From Ectothiorhodospiraceae bacterium BW-2 (GTDB lineage: Bacteria; Pseudomonadota; Gammaproteobacteria; Thiohalomonadales; Thiohalomonadaceae): a stretch of 64,000 nucleotides of DNA. Positions 42,404 through 53,804 of the stretch are shown in pieces. A program made the translations under genes and the position numbers. The notes beneath the pieces were generated by a model, which was not told the origin of the DNA, did no database searches, and saw nothing but the letters and a program-made list of their open reading frames with translations. Position 1 is the first letter of the stretch. Each line of letters starts with the position of its first letter. Location of the stretch: assembly GCA_008375315.1 (NCBI GenBank), contig CP032507.1, positions 3,186,071 to 3,250,070 of the forward strand, in the 5' to 3' direction.

Positions 42404-42826
42404 CTAGGAGTCAAATTCGTAGTTAGCGATATCGGCAGCAGGCCCTTCACCACCGGCGCGGCCATCAGCTCCGTAGCTGAAGATATCGATGTCGCCCTGA
42501 ATACCGGGTGAGAGGTAGAGGTAGTCGTTCCCCCATGGATCTTTGGGAATGGAGGCCATATACCCCCCCTGTTTCCAGTTTTTAGCCTCAGAGGGCGGCT
42601 GTACCAGCGCCTCTAGCCCTTGATCGGTCGTCGGGTAGGTGAAATTATCGAGTTTATAGAGGTTTAGTGCACTCTCTAGTGCCCGAATATCCTGTTTTGC
42701 TTTGGTGACTCGCGCCTTATCGGGGTTATCCATAATGCGTGGCACGACCACCGCAGCTAGAATGCCCAAAATGACTACCACGACCATGACTTCGATTAGG
42801 GTAAAACCGCTTTGTGTTCGTCTCAT
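42404..42826 (-). CDS. gspG: type II secretion major pseudopilin GspG
   Basis: A 140-aa major pseudopilin: SGFTLIEVMVVVVILGILAAVVVPRIM, then KARVTKAKQDIRALESALNLYKLDNFTYPTTDQGLEALV and a C-terminal Ca-site region with DPWGNDYLYLSPG and FSYGADGRAGGEG. It assembles the piston-like pseudopilus. The length is typical. Confidence 0.96.
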   Translation of the reverse strand: MRRTQSGFTLIEVMVVVVILGILAAVVVPRIMDNPDKARVTKAKQDIRALESALNLYKLDNFTYPTTDQGLEALVQPPSEAKNWKQGGYMASIPKDPWGNDYLYLSPGIQGDIDIFSYGADGRAGGEGPAADIANYEFDS

Positions 42827-42861
42827 AACTCTCTAAAAACTCCGTTAATTAAACTATTAAA

Positions 42862-44079
42862 TTACTGAACTAAATTGTTAATCTCAAAAATAGGTAACAG
42901 GATTGCCAGTACAATCACCATCACAACCCCCCCCATGGTCACCAGCAGTAGCGGTTCAAACAGCCCTAATAGCATGGCGATAATACTCTTTAACTCCCGC
43001 TCCTGATTCTCGGCCGCCCGCTCTAGCATATCTTCTAAATTACCACTCGCCTCACCACTGGCAATGAGGTGTACCGTCATCGGTGGAAAGTAGCGCGACT
43101 GCTCTAATGCCTGGGCAATGGCACTCCCCTCACGCACCTTTTCTGCCGCTGAGGTGATCGCTTGGCGCATCGGCAGACTGCCTAAGACTTCGCCGGAGAT
43201 TCGCATCGCCTCCAGCACCGGTACACTACTAGCGACCATAATGCTGAGGGTGCGGGCAAAACGGGCGGTATTTAACCCCCCCATTAGGGTCGAGATAAGT
43301 GGTAGGCGGTGGAGTAGCTTGTGCCACTGCATTCGTACCGGTGGTCGTTTCAGTAGCTGCCGAAACAGCACTATCGCCGCTATGATCGCCCCTAGTAGCC
43401 AGATCCCAAACTCACGCAAAAAATCGCTTAACGCAATGAGGGCGACTGTCAATCCGGGTAGCTCTTGGTTGATACTGCTAAAGACCTGTACCACTTCAGG
43501 GACGACATAGACTAACAGGGCCGAGGTGACTCCGATAGCCATGACGGTCAGAATAATCGGATAAAAGAGCGCCATCTGAATCGATTGGCGTAGCTGCTGG
43601 CGATTTTCGGTATAGTCGGCTAGCCGCTCTAAAACCAGTTCGAGATGCCCCGACTGCTCTCCGGCCGCTACGGTGGTGCGGTAGATATCGGGAAACATAG
43701 TGGGAAAGTCGTTGAGAGCATCGGCCATGGTATGCCCCTCTAGTACTTTAGAGCGTACTGAGAGCAGCATACTCTGAATACGCGCCTTATCGCTCTGGCG
43801 GGCCACGGTCTGAATCGCCTCTTCTAGGGGGAGTGCCGCTCTTACTAGGGTGGCTAGCTGGCGGGTCAGTAGGGCAAGGTCGGTGGCGCTAATGCCTCGA
43901 CCTAGGCTAAAGTGGCTCCTCTGCCGCCGCCCCTCCTGCTTCGCGGCGGTCTCTATCGAGAGCGGAGTTAACCCCTGCTCTCGTAGCTGTTGCCGTATTG
44001 AGCGGGGGGTGTCGCCCTCTAGGACACCGCGCTTCTCTCGTCCCCGACTATCGAGGGCTTTGTAGGCAAAGGCTCCCAT
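42862..44079 (-). CDS. gspF: type II secretion inner-membrane platform protein GspF
   Basis: A 405-aa protein with two T2SSF domains: LLTRQLATLVRAALPLEEAI in the first and FARTLSIMVASSVPVLEAM in the second, each followed by a membrane segment, and a final helix LVTMGGVVMVIVLAILLPIFEIN. It begins MGAFAYKALDSRGREKRGVLEGD, as in GspF. Seven bases after gspE. Confidence 0.96.
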   Translation of the reverse strand: MGAFAYKALDSRGREKRGVLEGDTPRSIRQQLREQGLTPLSIETAAKQEGRRQRSHFSLGRGISATDLALLTRQLATLVRAALPLEEAIQTVARQSDKARIQSMLLSVRSKVLEGHTMADALNDFPTMFPDIYRTTVAAGEQSGHLELVLERLADYTENRQQLRQSIQMALFYPIILTVMAIGVTSALLVYVVPEVVQVFSSINQELPGLTVALIALSDFLREFGIWLLGAIIAAIVLFRQLLKRPPVRMQWHKLLHRLPLISTLMGGLNTARFARTLSIMVASSVPVLEAMRISGEVLGSLPMRQAITSAAEKVREGSAIAQALEQSRYFPPMTVHLIASGEASGNLEDMLERAAENQERELKSIIAMLLGLFEPLLLVTMGGVVMVIVLAILLPIFEINNLVQ

Positions 44080-44086
44080 TGGCTAC

Positions 44087-45619
44087 TTAGGTGTCGTTGT
44101 GGGTGACACGAAAGAGCTCATCGAGCGTCGTTTCGCCATTTAAAACCCGCCGAATCCCATCTTGCTGCAACTTTAGCGCCTTTGAGTGGGCATACTGTTC
44201 AATATCGTGTTCGGCGGCGCCGTCATGAATCATTGAGCGCAGCTTCTCATCGATAGTGACTAGCTCATAGAGACCGGTTCGACCCCGATAGCCGAGGTGG
44301 TTGCACTTATCGCACCCCTCACCCGCACGATAGAGGGTCAGATCGCGCTCTGGCGGTTGGCCTAACAGTCGCCGCTCTGCGCTATCGGGGGTAAAGGGGT
44401 GTTTACAGTGGGGGCATAGCACCCGCACTAATCGCTGCGATAGCACGCCAATTAAGCTCGATGAGAGCAGAAACGGCTCGACCCCCATATCGCGCAGACG
44501 GGTCACTGCCCCGACTGCTGTATTGGTATGGAGGGTGGAGAGGACTAAGTGGCCGGTCAGACTCGCCTGAATGGCAATTTGTACGGTCTCTAGATCGCGA
44601 ATCTCCCCTACCATCACGACATCGGGATCTTGGCGCAAAATCGCCCTGAGCCCCCTCGCAAAACTCATATCGACTTTTGTGTTGACCTGAGTTTGACCAA
44701 TGCCGTCCAGATAGTACTCAATCGGATCTTCAACGGTCAAAATGTTGCGGCTGCGGGTGTTTAGCTGGGTGAGCGCCGCATAGAGGGTGGTGGTCTTCCC
44801 CGACCCAGTCGGCCCGGTGACTAAGATAATGCCGTGCGGTTGGGCAATCAGTTGGGTGAGGCGGTCACGCGCACTGCTCTCCATACCTAGATGTTGTAGA
44901 TCGAGTCGTCCTGCCTGTTTATCGAGCAGTCGCAGCACGACCCGTTCGCCATTGCCCGAGGGGAGTGTCGAGACCCGCACATCGACCGCACGACCCGCTA
45001 CCCGTAAGGAGATGCGTCCATCTTGGGGCAGCCGCTTTTCGGCGATATCGAGTTTGGACATAACCTTAATTCGAGAGACTAGCAGCGGAGCGAGGCCTCG
45101 TTGTGGCTGTAGCACCTCCCGTAAGACTCCATCGACACGAAAGCGTACTACCATGCGATTTTCAAAGGTTTCAATGTGAATATCGGAGGCGTCTTCGCGA
45201 ATCGCTTCGGTCAGCAGCGCGTTAATTAGGCGAATAATCGGCGCGTCATCGGCGCTTTCGAGGAGATCCTCAGGCTCAATTAGCTGTCCGGCTAGCTCCT
45301 GTAGATTAAACTCATCTCCGAGCTCTCCCATCAGCGCCATCGACTCATTCTGGCCCTGCTCATAACTCTGTTGTAGCTGCTGCTCAAACTGTTCGATAGT
45401 CACCGGTAGTAGCTCAACGGTATGGGTGGTTGCTCGCTGAATCTCAGCGAGTACCTCTAGTTTTAGCGGGGCGACGAAGTAGAGCTGCGGCTGGCCACCT
45501 TGCCACTTAAGCAGTACCTTATGGCGCCTTGCAAAGATAAACGGAAGCTGTAGTAGCGCCGCTGAGTGCGACTCATCGGCATACTCCTCTAGCGTCATGG
45601 AGAGATCGGTCATCGGCAA
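44087..45619 (-). CDS. gspE: type II secretion ATPase GspE
   Basis: A 510-aa hexameric ATPase. The C-terminal part has DASDIHIE, Walker [13 protein letters not shown], the Asp box [10 protein letters not shown], Walker [15 protein letters not shown], the His box [14 protein letters not shown] and a tetracysteine zinc motif (CPHC and CDKC). The N-terminal domain is shortened as usual for GspE. Four bases separate it from the gspD stop. Confidence 0.96.
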   Translation of the reverse strand: MPMTDLSMTLEEYADESHSAALLQLPFIFARRHKVLLKWQGGQPQLYFVAPLKLEVLAEIQRATTHTVELLPVTIEQFEQQLQQSYEQGQNESMALMGELGDEFNLQELAGQLIEPEDLLESADDAPIIRLINALLTEAIREDASDIHIETFENRMVVRFRVDGVLREVLQPQRGLAPLLVSRIKVMSKLDIAEKRLPQDGRISLRVAGRAVDVRVSTLPSGNGERVVLRLLDKQAGRLDLQHLGMESSARDRLTQLIAQPHGIILVTGPTGSGKTTTLYAALTQLNTRSRNILTVEDPIEYYLDGIGQTQVNTKVDMSFARGLRAILRQDPDVVMVGEIRDLETVQIAIQASLTGHLVLSTLHTNTAVGAVTRLRDMGVEPFLLSSSLIGVLSQRLVRVLCPHCKHPFTPDSAERRLLGQPPERDLTLYRAGEGCDKCNHLGYRGRTGLYELVTIDEKLRSMIHDGAAEHDIEQYAHSKALKLQQDGIRRVLNGETTLDELFRVTHNDT

Positions 45620-45623
45620 CGGC

Positions 45624-47639
45624 TCAGGGTTGGCCTAGCAGCGTATCAAATAGCGTTAACGACTCAGGATCGCTCTTGCCCGGGGCGATCGGTAGCGGTT
45701 CGGTCGTGCTGCCTCTCTCTTCATAGGGGGGGGGGAGTTTTAGAAACTCGGGTAGCGGCTCGACGGTCGGCACATCGACCTCTAACAGACTCATCTTTCT
45801 ATCCCGCTGTAGTAGCTGTTCGGCTCTTAGGGCGCTATATTTTTGGCTAGAGATCGCCATCCCCTCCTGCCCACCGCGAATAATGCGCGGATGGAGGAAG
45901 ATGGTCAGATCGCGTTTGGTTTTGCTAGAGCGGCTGTAGCTAAACAGGTAGCCGAGCAGTGGAATATCACCAAGTCCGGGGAGCTTTTGCCGGCTCTCGG
46001 TCAAGGTCTCGTCCAGTAGGCCACCGAGGGCTAAAATTTGGCCATCATCGACCATAACGGTGGTATTGAGTGAGCGCTTATTGGTGACCACATCAGAGGT
46101 ACTTACCGAGGCGGCGCTGAGACTCGATACCTCCTGCTTAATCTCTAGCCGAATGGAGTTGCCTTCGTTAATCTGCGGCTTGATTTTGAGTGTCAGGCCG
46201 ACATCTTCGCGCTTAATGGTCTGAAACGGGTTGGAGACGCTGGTGTTATCGCCGGTGCTACTATAGGAGCCGGTGACAAACGGTACATTTTGACCGACCA
46301 CAATCTCCGCCTCTTCATTATCGAGTGTCACTAGGGTGGGGGTAGAGAGGATATTACTGTCAGCATCGCCCCGTATCGCTCGCAACAGCCCCGCATAACC
46401 AGACCCTCCCGAGGAGCCGACTGAGCCATCACCAAAGAGAAGGTTTAATCCGCTCGATACCGGTGGCAAGCTCCCGCCCTGCACCGCAGAGACAACCCCT
46501 GACAGCGCTCCATCCCAATCGAGTAACCCCACCGGTCGCCCATCAGGATAGCCGTAGTAGCCCCAGTTAACTCCAAATTCGGCCGACTTATCGGTAGAGA
46601 TTTCGGCAATAACCGCTTTAACCATCACTTGGGCGCGACGAATATCGAGCTGACGAATAATCGACTCTAGCTCCTGCATCGTCTCCATATCGGCACTAAT
46701 CACTAGCGAGTTGGTGGTCTCGTCGGCCTGAATATTGACATCAATGGCCTGATTTTTCTGGTTTGGATCAACTTTTATCTTAGCTAGCGATTTGGCCACA
46801 TTACTTAAGACGCCGGCAATTTTGGTAGCATTAGCGTAGCGTAGATAGATGACCTTGGTGTTACCACTCCCCTGCTCAGTGGGAGTATCTAAGCGGATTA
46901 CCAAATTTTTAAGCGTATTTCGCGCCGACTCCACGCCGCTAAAGATAATGCTATTGGAGCGGGCATCAGCAATCACCGTCACTCGCTCCTCTTGGCCGTT
47001 GTTAGTCCCTTTAGGTTGAATCGAGTTGAGAATGTTGGCAATCTCGGTCGCCGAGGCGTGCTTTAGGGTAATTATCTCAAATTCGGTATCGACCGCCACA
47101 TCGATGTTTTTGATAATATCGACCACCCGCTCAATATTGGCCGCGACATCGGAGATAATCAGGACATTGGTGGCAGGGTAGGCCGATAGGTGGCCCGGTT
47201 GGGGCAGCAGTGGGCGTAAAATCGGTACCATTTGCGCTGCCGAGACATTTTCGATCGGCACCACTCGGGTTACGAATTGATCGCGATTGGCTTGGTTAGG
47301 CCCGCTAACGGTTGGGATCGCGCTCTGTTTGGCGTTTGCTTCGGGAACAATTTTAATCACACTCTCATCGGGAATCGCCGCAAATCCATGTACTGATAGA
47401 ACCGATAGAAAGACTTGATAGATCTCATCACGACTCATCTCCCGCGGTGAGATCACCGTCACCCGCCCCTTAACGCGCGGATCAACGATAAAGTTCTTGC
47501 CGGTCATCTTCGAAACCATTGAGACCACTGAGCGCAGCTCGGTATCGGCTAAATTGAGGGTAAAGCTATCGGCATAGAGGGTAAGAGGAGCCAATAGTAG
47601 AGCAAAAGCAGTTAGCAATCTGGACACAATCGTTCTCAT
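45624..47639 (-). CDS. gspD: type II secretion secretin GspD
   Basis: A 671-aa outer-membrane secretin with signal peptide ([18 protein letters not shown]), N0 domain ([31 protein letters not shown]), three N1-N3 repeats ([56 protein letters not shown]) and the secretin core with [21 protein letters not shown] and [15 protein letters not shown]. The ~60-residue C-terminal tail is Pro-rich. Adjacent to gspC. Confidence 0.96.
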   Translation of the reverse strand: MRTIVSRLLTAFALLLAPLTLYADSFTLNLADTELRSVVSMVSKMTGKNFIVDPRVKGRVTVISPREMSRDEIYQVFLSVLSVHGFAAIPDESVIKIVPEANAKQSAIPTVSGPNQANRDQFVTRVVPIENVSAAQMVPILRPLLPQPGHLSAYPATNVLIISDVAANIERVVDIIKNIDVAVDTEFEIITLKHASATEIANILNSIQPKGTNNGQEERVTVIADARSNSIIFSGVESARNTLKNLVIRLDTPTEQGSGNTKVIYLRYANATKIAGVLSNVAKSLAKIKVDPNQKNQAIDVNIQADETTNSLVISADMETMQELESIIRQLDIRRAQVMVKAVIAEISTDKSAEFGVNWGYYGYPDGRPVGLLDWDGALSGVVSAVQGGSLPPVSSGLNLLFGDGSVGSSGGSGYAGLLRAIRGDADSNILSTPTLVTLDNEEAEIVVGQNVPFVTGSYSSTGDNTSVSNPFQTIKREDVGLTLKIKPQINEGNSIRLEIKQEVSSLSAASVSTSDVVTNKRSLNTTVMVDDGQILALGGLLDETLTESRQKLPGLGDIPLLGYLFSYSRSSKTKRDLTIFLHPRIIRGGQEGMAISSQKYSALRAEQLLQRDRKMSLLEVDVPTVEPLPEFLKLPPPYEERGSTTEPLPIAPGKSDPESLTLFDTLLGQP

Positions 47640-47645
47640 GAGTTA

Positions 47646-48605
47646 TCAAAAGTTAAGCGTCAGGAGTTGCTCCTGACCACGACGCAGTACCACCACCGAC
47701 AGCGAGCTAGCGGTCGTGAGCTGATTTAATACATTTCCCATCTCGGCAGGGCTGGTCACTGAGATACCGTTTACCACCGTGACAATATCTCCCGGCTCTA
47801 GCCCCAACTCGTTGAATAGCTGTGGATCTCGTCCAGGGTTGAGGCGGTATCCTACCATTTTCCCCCCCTGAATAACAGGGGCGACTCGGGCGAACTTCAT
47901 CACATTTTGTGGGTTAGCTAGTAGCTGTTGCCGTAGTTCAGCGTAGTCGTAGGGGCGACGCCCCTCCTCTCCCGAGTCGGCCTCTGTCTCAGCCCCACCG
48001 CTACTGTTTGCCGCTAAGGGGGAGTCTGGCGGATTCGCAGCCGCCGAGGTATTAACGATATTGCGTTTGACCGGCTTCTCCTCGCCTTCGTGTAGCAAAG
48101 AGAGTGTCTCAGGCCGGCCGTTGCGCTCTAGTACGATGTAGTTGCCAAAAATCGCTACCACGGTCGCTAGGTTGTTAATCGACTCCCCTACCCGATAGAG
48201 CGACTCATCGCCACCGCGCCGCTCGGCCACCACCGCCAGCTTCTCACCCGTTTCACTAAAGAGGATGCCGTTTAGATAGAGACTGAGTGTCGTCTCTGGT
48301 GCCTCCTCCACGATCGGTGCCACCGGCTCCGGTTTGGGTGCGGGCGGTTTAGGCACCTCTTTCGGTACCACGCCAAATAGGTGTAGGCCAATCGTCTCCT
48401 CTAACGAGTACTCCTGCTGCTCACCCTGAACCGACGGCAGCAGCGGCGATGGCGCCACATTCAATGGCGGCACGGTGACGAGAGGCTGTGGATAGAGCCA
48501 CTGCCAAGTCAGGCGGCTAGTCGTATCAGCAATCAAGACCAGTAGCAGCAGTAGCACTAGCTGCCGAAACAGATTAAGAGGGGCAAGCATATCGAGAGGA
48601 GGCAA
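47646..48605 (-). CDS. gspC: type II secretion inner-membrane protein GspC
   Basis: A 319-aa protein: N-terminal membrane helix (FRQLVLLLLLVLIADTTSRL), the HR domain (LNGILFSETGEKLAVVAERRGGDESLYRVGESINNLATVVAIF) and a PDZ-like C-terminal domain (GYRLNPGRDPQLFNELGLEPGDIVTVVNGISVTSPAEM). The middle has an acidic Gly/Ser linker. It is the first gene of gspCDEFGHIJ, 41 bases after tgt. Confidence 0.93.
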   Translation of the reverse strand: MPPLDMLAPLNLFRQLVLLLLLVLIADTTSRLTWQWLYPQPLVTVPPLNVAPSPLLPSVQGEQQEYSLEETIGLHLFGVVPKEVPKPPAPKPEPVAPIVEEAPETTLSLYLNGILFSETGEKLAVVAERRGGDESLYRVGESINNLATVVAIFGNYIVLERNGRPETLSLLHEGEEKPVKRNIVNTSAAANPPDSPLAANSSGGAETEADSGEEGRRPYDYAELRQQLLANPQNVMKFARVAPVIQGGKMVGYRLNPGRDPQLFNELGLEPGDIVTVVNGISVTSPAEMGNVLNQLTTASSLSVVVLRRGQEQLLTLNF

Positions 48606-48645
48606 ACAAGTTCCAGTTCAAATCCAAGTGGGCAGATTGTAACGG

Positions 48646-49755
<1,110 letters not shown>

Positions 49756-50772
49756 CTACCGCTCCAACAACATCGCATCGCCGTAGCTAAAAAAGCGGTA
49801 TTTATGGGCAATCGCATGGGTATAGGCGTGTTGAATCGTCTCTAGCCCTGCAAAGGCAGAGACTAGCATAAGCAGCGTCGATTCGGGCAGATGAAAGTTA
49901 GTAATGAGCGCATCGACCACCTTAAACTCAAAGCCGGGGGTAATGAAAATATCGGTCTCGCCCCGAAACGGTTGCAGCGCCCCTCGGCAGGCGACACTCT
50001 CTAGTGTACGCACCACGGTGGTGCCGACAGCGATAACCCGCCCCCCCCGCTGTCGAGTATGGGCGATGGCATCGACAGCCGCTTGCGGCAGATCGATCAC
50101 CTCACTGTGCATCGTATGCTCGGCAATCCTCTCGACCCGTACCGGCTGAAAGGTGCCGGCACCGACATGCAGCGTCACCTCGGTCGAGTCGATACCAGCG
50201 TCAGTTAGCTGCTGCAGCAGTGGCTTATCAAAGTGGAGGCCAGCGGTTGGAGCGGCCACTGCACCCGCTTTACGAGCATAGACAGTCTGGTAACGCTCGC
50301 TATCGTTCTCATCGGGGCGATGTTGAATATAGGGCGGCAGGGGGAGTTCGCCACTTCGTTCCAGTAGCGGCAGCACCTCGGTGCGACAATCGACCCAAAA
50401 CAGACTCCCCCGCTCCCGACCCTCGATCCGAACATGGTCACCACTCTCCAGCTCCAGCACCGAGCCCACCGTCGGTGCACGGCTCGCGCGAATATGGCAC
50501 AGGGCAACGGTCGGCTCCACAATCCGCTCCACCAGCAGCTCTACCCGCCCTCCAGTCAGTTTGCGTCCAAAAAGACGCGCCGGAATCACCCGCGTGTTAT
50601 TAAATACTAGCAGATCGCCCCGTTTGAGCCACTGCAACAGCGCACTAAAGCGGCTATCGGTTAAGCGCCCCTCCCGAGTCACATGCAACAGCCGACTGCC
50701 GCTGCGCTCTGGCAGTGGATATTGGGCTATCAGTTCAGGAGGGAGATCAAAATGGAACTGGTGTCGATACAT
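49756..50772 (-). CDS. queA: S-adenosylmethionine:tRNA ribosyltransferase-isomerase QueA
   Basis: Forms epoxyqueuosine in tRNA. The 338-aa enzyme shows [61 protein letters not shown] and [19 protein letters not shown]. It is followed by tgt, the usual pair for queuosine, and preceded by a cheW gene nine bases upstream. Confidence 0.97.
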   Translation of the reverse strand: MYRHQFHFDLPPELIAQYPLPERSGSRLLHVTREGRLTDSRFSALLQWLKRGDLLVFNNTRVIPARLFGRKLTGGRVELLVERIVEPTVALCHIRASRAPTVGSVLELESGDHVRIEGRERGSLFWVDCRTEVLPLLERSGELPLPPYIQHRPDENDSERYQTVYARKAGAVAAPTAGLHFDKPLLQQLTDAGIDSTEVTLHVGAGTFQPVRVERIAEHTMHSEVIDLPQAAVDAIAHTRQRGGRVIAVGTTVVRTLESVACRGALQPFRGETDIFITPGFEFKVVDALITNFHLPESTLLMLVSAFAGLETIQHAYTHAIAHKYRFFSYGDAMLLER

Positions 50773-50781
50773 GGTGGTGAC

Positions 50782-51261
50782 TTACATCGACGCAATCTCA
50801 ACTAGCTCACTCTCTGAGAGCAGTTTATTAGCGTCAATCAGAATCAGCAGCCCCTTTTCCCGATTGTAGAGCCCTGAGATATAGCGGGTACTCTCACGGG
50901 CACCGGTACTAGGAGCCGGTTCAATCGATGAGGAGCGCAGCTCTACCACCTCGCTAACACTATCGACCATAAAGCCGACGACATACTCCTTAGTCTCAAG
51001 AATCAAAATACGGGAGGAGTCATCTAGATCGTGCGAGGGTAGGCCAAATCTTGCTCGGGTATCGATAATGGCTACCACATTGCCCCGCAAATTGATAATG
51101 CCTAGCACATAGGCCGGTGCTCCGGGGACGGGCGAAATTTCGGGACTGCGTAACACCTCCCGAATCTGCATGACATCGATCCCGTACACCTCATGTTCGA
51201 GGGTAAATGTCACCCATCGTGATAGCGGATCACTCCCCTTCGTCCCATCATCATTTATCAT
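50782..51261 (-). CDS. cheW: CheW-domain coupling protein
   Basis: A 159-aa protein with the CheW core: WVTFTLEHEVYGIDVMQIREVLRSPEISPVPGAPAYVLGIINLRGNVVAIIDTRARFG-type sequence, then IVLET-like ILILETKEYVVGFMVDSVSEVVELR. It is a second coupling protein distinct from the one at 17961. Divergent from the CheY-like gene at 51478; no receptor or kinase gene is adjacent. Confidence 0.92.
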   Translation of the reverse strand: MINDDGTKGSDPLSRWVTFTLEHEVYGIDVMQIREVLRSPEISPVPGAPAYVLGIINLRGNVVAIIDTRARFGLPSHDLDDSSRILILETKEYVVGFMVDSVSEVVELRSSSIEPAPSTGARESTRYISGLYNREKGLLILIDANKLLSESELVEIASM

Positions 51262-51477
51262 GGCTATTCACCCTTAACATTTAGTCAAACTTTAACCCGC
51301 TGCTCTCCCGCAAGGCCACCCCCCCGCGAAACAGCAAAAGAGAACAGAGAGGCGCTACTTTGATTTCTCTGTCGGCAAATGTCAATATCGGTTCCCTAAA
51401 TCTGTTACAATAACCGGCTTGATATCGCTATCAATAACGACTAAAAAAATCTCTTTGTATTTAGGATTAACCGTATT

Positions 51478-51981
51478 ATGACCATGCCAACTCCCGAAAA
51501 ACAGTCGATTCTTATCGTTGATGATGCCCACTCCATGCGAGCCATGGTACGCGGTCTGCTGCAAAATCTCGGCTACCCCCACAAGAACATTACCGCTCAC
51601 GCCAATGGCCTCGATGCTTGGCACGACTTTGAGTCGCGCTCTCGGCCATTTGATCTCGTGATCTGCGATTGGGATATGCCACAAATGAACGGACTGGAGT
51701 TTTTGCGCCATATTCGCGCGATGGAGGGGGATCGCGCCAATACTCCATTCATCATGCTGACCGCCAATATCAAAAAAGAGAAGATAATTGAGGCGATTGA
51801 AGAGGGGATCGACGACTACCTAGCCAAGCCGTTTCAGCCAGAACGGTTTAAGACTAAAGTCATGCAGGTGATTAGTGGCGAAAAGCGGCGTAAGCGAGTG
51901 GCGCCCCGCCCCGAATCGCCACAGAGGGCTAAACCGTTAGAGGAGATTCCGCCGGTTCCGATTACAAAACCTAAGCGCTGA
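51478..51981 (+). CDS. CheY-like response regulator with basic C-terminal tail
   Basis: A 167-aa protein whose first 135 residues are a receiver domain: SILIVDDAHSMRAMVRGLL, phosphoacceptor Asp64 in VICDWDMPQMNG, MLTAN and LAKPF. The remaining 35 residues are rich in Arg, Lys and Pro (KRRKRVAPRPESPQRAKP), which suggests a flexible tether or nucleic-acid/membrane contact. An AGGA ribosome site lies 12 bases before the ATG; an ATG two codons later is possible. Divergent from cheW. Confidence 0.88.
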   Translation: MTMPTPEKQSILIVDDAHSMRAMVRGLLQNLGYPHKNITAHANGLDAWHDFESRSRPFDLVICDWDMPQMNGLEFLRHIRAMEGDRANTPFIMLTANIKKEKIIEAIEEGIDDYLAKPFQPERFKTKVMQVISGEKRRKRVAPRPESPQRAKPLEEIPPVPITKPKR

Positions 51982-52015
51982 TAGACAGATAGTATGGGGT
52001 CGCGCGATATGATTG

Positions 52016-52399
52016 CTACGGCAGCGGAATTAGCTTTAGCTCAGATTTAATGAGCTGCGGTAGCTCCCCCCACGCGGTAACGGCTTCGATATACCACTGC
52101 TTGCGAGTCGGATGGGGCTGTAATATGTCGTGCTCGACATAGAATTGGCCTTCGGCATGAAACGCCAACGAACCGATGATCTGCCGCTCTCGATACCAGA
52201 CCCCCATCAATGCAGAGCGCCCTGTCGCAGGATCGGGCTTTAACTGCCACTGCACCGCAGTGAGCGGCTGCAGCTCTACCTGTTCAGCCAGCCCCACATG
52301 GATTAACGGTGCCATTAACGCCTCTAGCAGCGGCTCTAAGAGTGGCGATATCTGCTCTACTCTGGCCGCAACCGCCTCATCTTGCGGGGCTAAGGCCAC
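52016..52399 (-). CDS. nif-cluster-associated protein of unknown function
   Basis: A 127-aa soluble protein, start GTG at 52399 overlapping the stop of the [2Fe-2S] ferredoxin gene by one base (TAGTG), so it is the last gene of the nifE block. It contains SALMGVWYRERQIIGSLAFHAEGQFYVEHDILQPHPTRKQWYIEAVTAWG. No cysteines, signal or membrane segments. I do not recognise the family; the position suggests a role in nitrogenase support. Confidence 0.7.
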   Translation of the reverse strand: MALAPQDEAVAARVEQISPLLEPLLEALMAPLIHVGLAEQVELQPLTAVQWQLKPDPATGRSALMGVWYRERQIIGSLAFHAEGQFYVEHDILQPHPTRKQWYIEAVTAWGELPQLIKSELKLIPLP

Positions 52400-52722
52400 T
52401 ACCAAAACTCTTTTGACACCCTGAGCCGCTCTACCGGCCTATCGGCTAATAGGTGTTGCTCAATAATGTCACTCACATCGGCTTTGGTCACTTTGCCATA
52501 CATCACCCCTTCGGGATAGACTAGCACCGATGGCCCCTCGCTACACGGTCCCATACAGCCGGTGGTGGTTACCTGAACCTTGCCAAATAGCTGCCGCTGC
52601 TGCTGTTGCCAAAAGAACTCCTCGGCTACCTCGGCACACCCCTTTTGGCTACAGGAGGGGCGAGGATGGCCTTCAGGTCGCTGCTGCACACAGACAAATA
52701 GATGTTTCTCCGGTCTTGGCAT
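52399..52722 (-). CDS. thioredoxin-like [2Fe-2S] ferredoxin of the nif region
   Basis: A 107-aa protein of the Shethna/thioredoxin-like [2Fe-2S] family. Cluster cysteines lie in FVCVQQRPEGHPRPSCSQKGC and TTTGCMGPCSEGP, followed by YPEGVMYGKVTKADV. The start at ATG 52722 has an AAGGAGAG ribosome site. It probably supplies electrons in cofactor assembly or to nitrogenase. Twelve bases after fdxB. Confidence 0.9.
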   Translation of the reverse strand: MPRPEKHLFVCVQQRPEGHPRPSCSQKGCAEVAEEFFWQQQQRQLFGKVQVTTTGCMGPCSEGPSVLVYPEGVMYGKVTKADVSDIIEQHLLADRPVERLRVSKEFW

Positions 52723-52733
52723 CACTCTCTCCT

Positions 52734-53069
52734 TTACGCGGCCATGCCTTGCGGCTCATGGGTAAAACAGTTTTTAGGACAGATTCTGGCACAAGAGCCA
52801 CAGCCGATGCAGTCGAGCGGATCTTTGAGGCTCATCACCATCGCAGTGTCATCAGAGAAGCCATCCTCATCACCATACTCACCGTAATCGTCGTCCTCAT
52901 ACTCATCTAACTCGATATCGGCATCCTCGCGCTCGATTAGATCAAACACATCACGAGGACAGACCTTATAGCAGCGACCACAACCGATACAGCTCGCTTG
53001 ATTAATCTCCATCACAAACGCGGGGGTGTATTCGACGCCCCCACGGGTTAATCCGGTTATCACACTCAT
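52734..53069 (-). CDS. fdxB: nif-specific ferredoxin III (FdxB), 2[4Fe-4S]
   Basis: A 111-aa ferredoxin with two cluster motifs, CIGCGRCYKVCPRDVF near residue 32 and CIGCGSCARICPKNCF near residue 87, separated by a strongly acidic loop of about 30 residues (EDADIELDEYEDDDYGEYGDE). This arrangement is the family usually found after nifX and DUF683 genes. Confidence 0.93.
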   Translation of the reverse strand: MSVITGLTRGGVEYTPAFVMEINQASCIGCGRCYKVCPRDVFDLIEREDADIELDEYEDDDYGEYGDEDGFSDDTAMVMSLKDPLDCIGCGSCARICPKNCFTHEPQGMAA

Positions 53070-53081
53070 TCCCTCTCTCTC

Positions 53082-53294
53082 CTACTGTGCCGCTTCAGCG
53101 GCCCGATACTCAGCCTCAGCCACCGCCCACGCTTTACAGGCCTCATAGGTCTGCTCTGCTAAGGGCATAATCTCATCATAGGCGGCCGGTAGTCGATCTT
53201 CGACCAGATCGTGCAGCTCGCCCGCCTTTTCGGTCGCAATTCGTTTCGCCTTTTTACTCGCTTTATGGAGCGCTTTTAACTCTTCTGGGCTCAT
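53082..53294 (-). CDS. DUF683 (CCE_0567-type) nif-associated protein
   Basis: A 70-aa two-helix protein, MSPEELKALHKASKKAKRIATEKAGELHDLVEDRLP followed by ACKAWAVAEAEYRAA. CCE_0567-type proteins are small metalloproteins found in nif clusters; the function is unknown. Three bases after the DUF269 stop and before fdxB. Confidence 0.9.
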   Translation of the reverse strand: MSPEELKALHKASKKAKRIATEKAGELHDLVEDRLPAAYDEIMPLAEQTYEACKAWAVAEAEYRAAEAAQ

Positions 53295-53297
53295 CTT

Positions 53298-53765
53298 CTA
53301 CCCCTCTGCCGCCGCGCGGTGTCTGTCGATTAATGTCACTGCCTGAGAGACCACCTTGTCGGCCTCGGTAACCATCTTCTCTAATGAGTCGAAGCTAAAG
53401 CGGTGCACATCGCGCAGTGTTTTATCTACCACTACCAACTTTCCCACCACAATCATCGCCCGACCAAACCCCTCGTGGGTTAAGTTAATCACCGGTACGG
53501 CCATCAATCCGGCCTCTTTCTCAATGGTGGCAGAGAGGGCGTTGTAGTAAGCCTTCAGTCGGGCAATCAGCGTCTCATCGGGATCACCGACTACCGGAAT
53601 CTCCCGCTTCATCTCCTTTGTCAAGATAAAGGGGGCCAAAATTTTAGCCGTACTCCAGCTATCGTAGCTACCATAGGTATCGATCGCCCGCATCTGTCGC
53701 ACCATCTCATTCGCAAATGGCCCTGCAAGCAGGGGATCGTTCTCATCAATGACCGCACCACTCAT
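53298..53765 (-). CDS. NifX-associated protein (DUF269)
   Basis: A 155-aa protein of the DUF269 family: FANEMVRQMRAIDTYGSYDSWSTAKILAPFILTKEMKREIPVVGDPD and GFGRAMIVVGKLVVVDKTLRDVHRFGF-like FSFDSLEKM. It always accompanies nifX in nif clusters and has no settled function. Between nifX and the DUF683 gene. Confidence 0.93.
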   Translation of the reverse strand: MSGAVIDENDPLLAGPFANEMVRQMRAIDTYGSYDSWSTAKILAPFILTKEMKREIPVVGDPDETLIARLKAYYNALSATIEKEAGLMAVPVINLTHEGFGRAMIVVGKLVVVDKTLRDVHRFSFDSLEKMVTEADKVVSQAVTLIDRHRAAAEG

Positions 53766-53804
53766 ACCGCTCTCCTTAAGTTCAGATTTAAATCATTCAA
53801 TGGG

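Noticed and set aside
51382-51711. 109-aa minus-strand open frame opposite the CheY-like gene
   Set aside because: It overlaps the receiver domain antisense and shows no family features.
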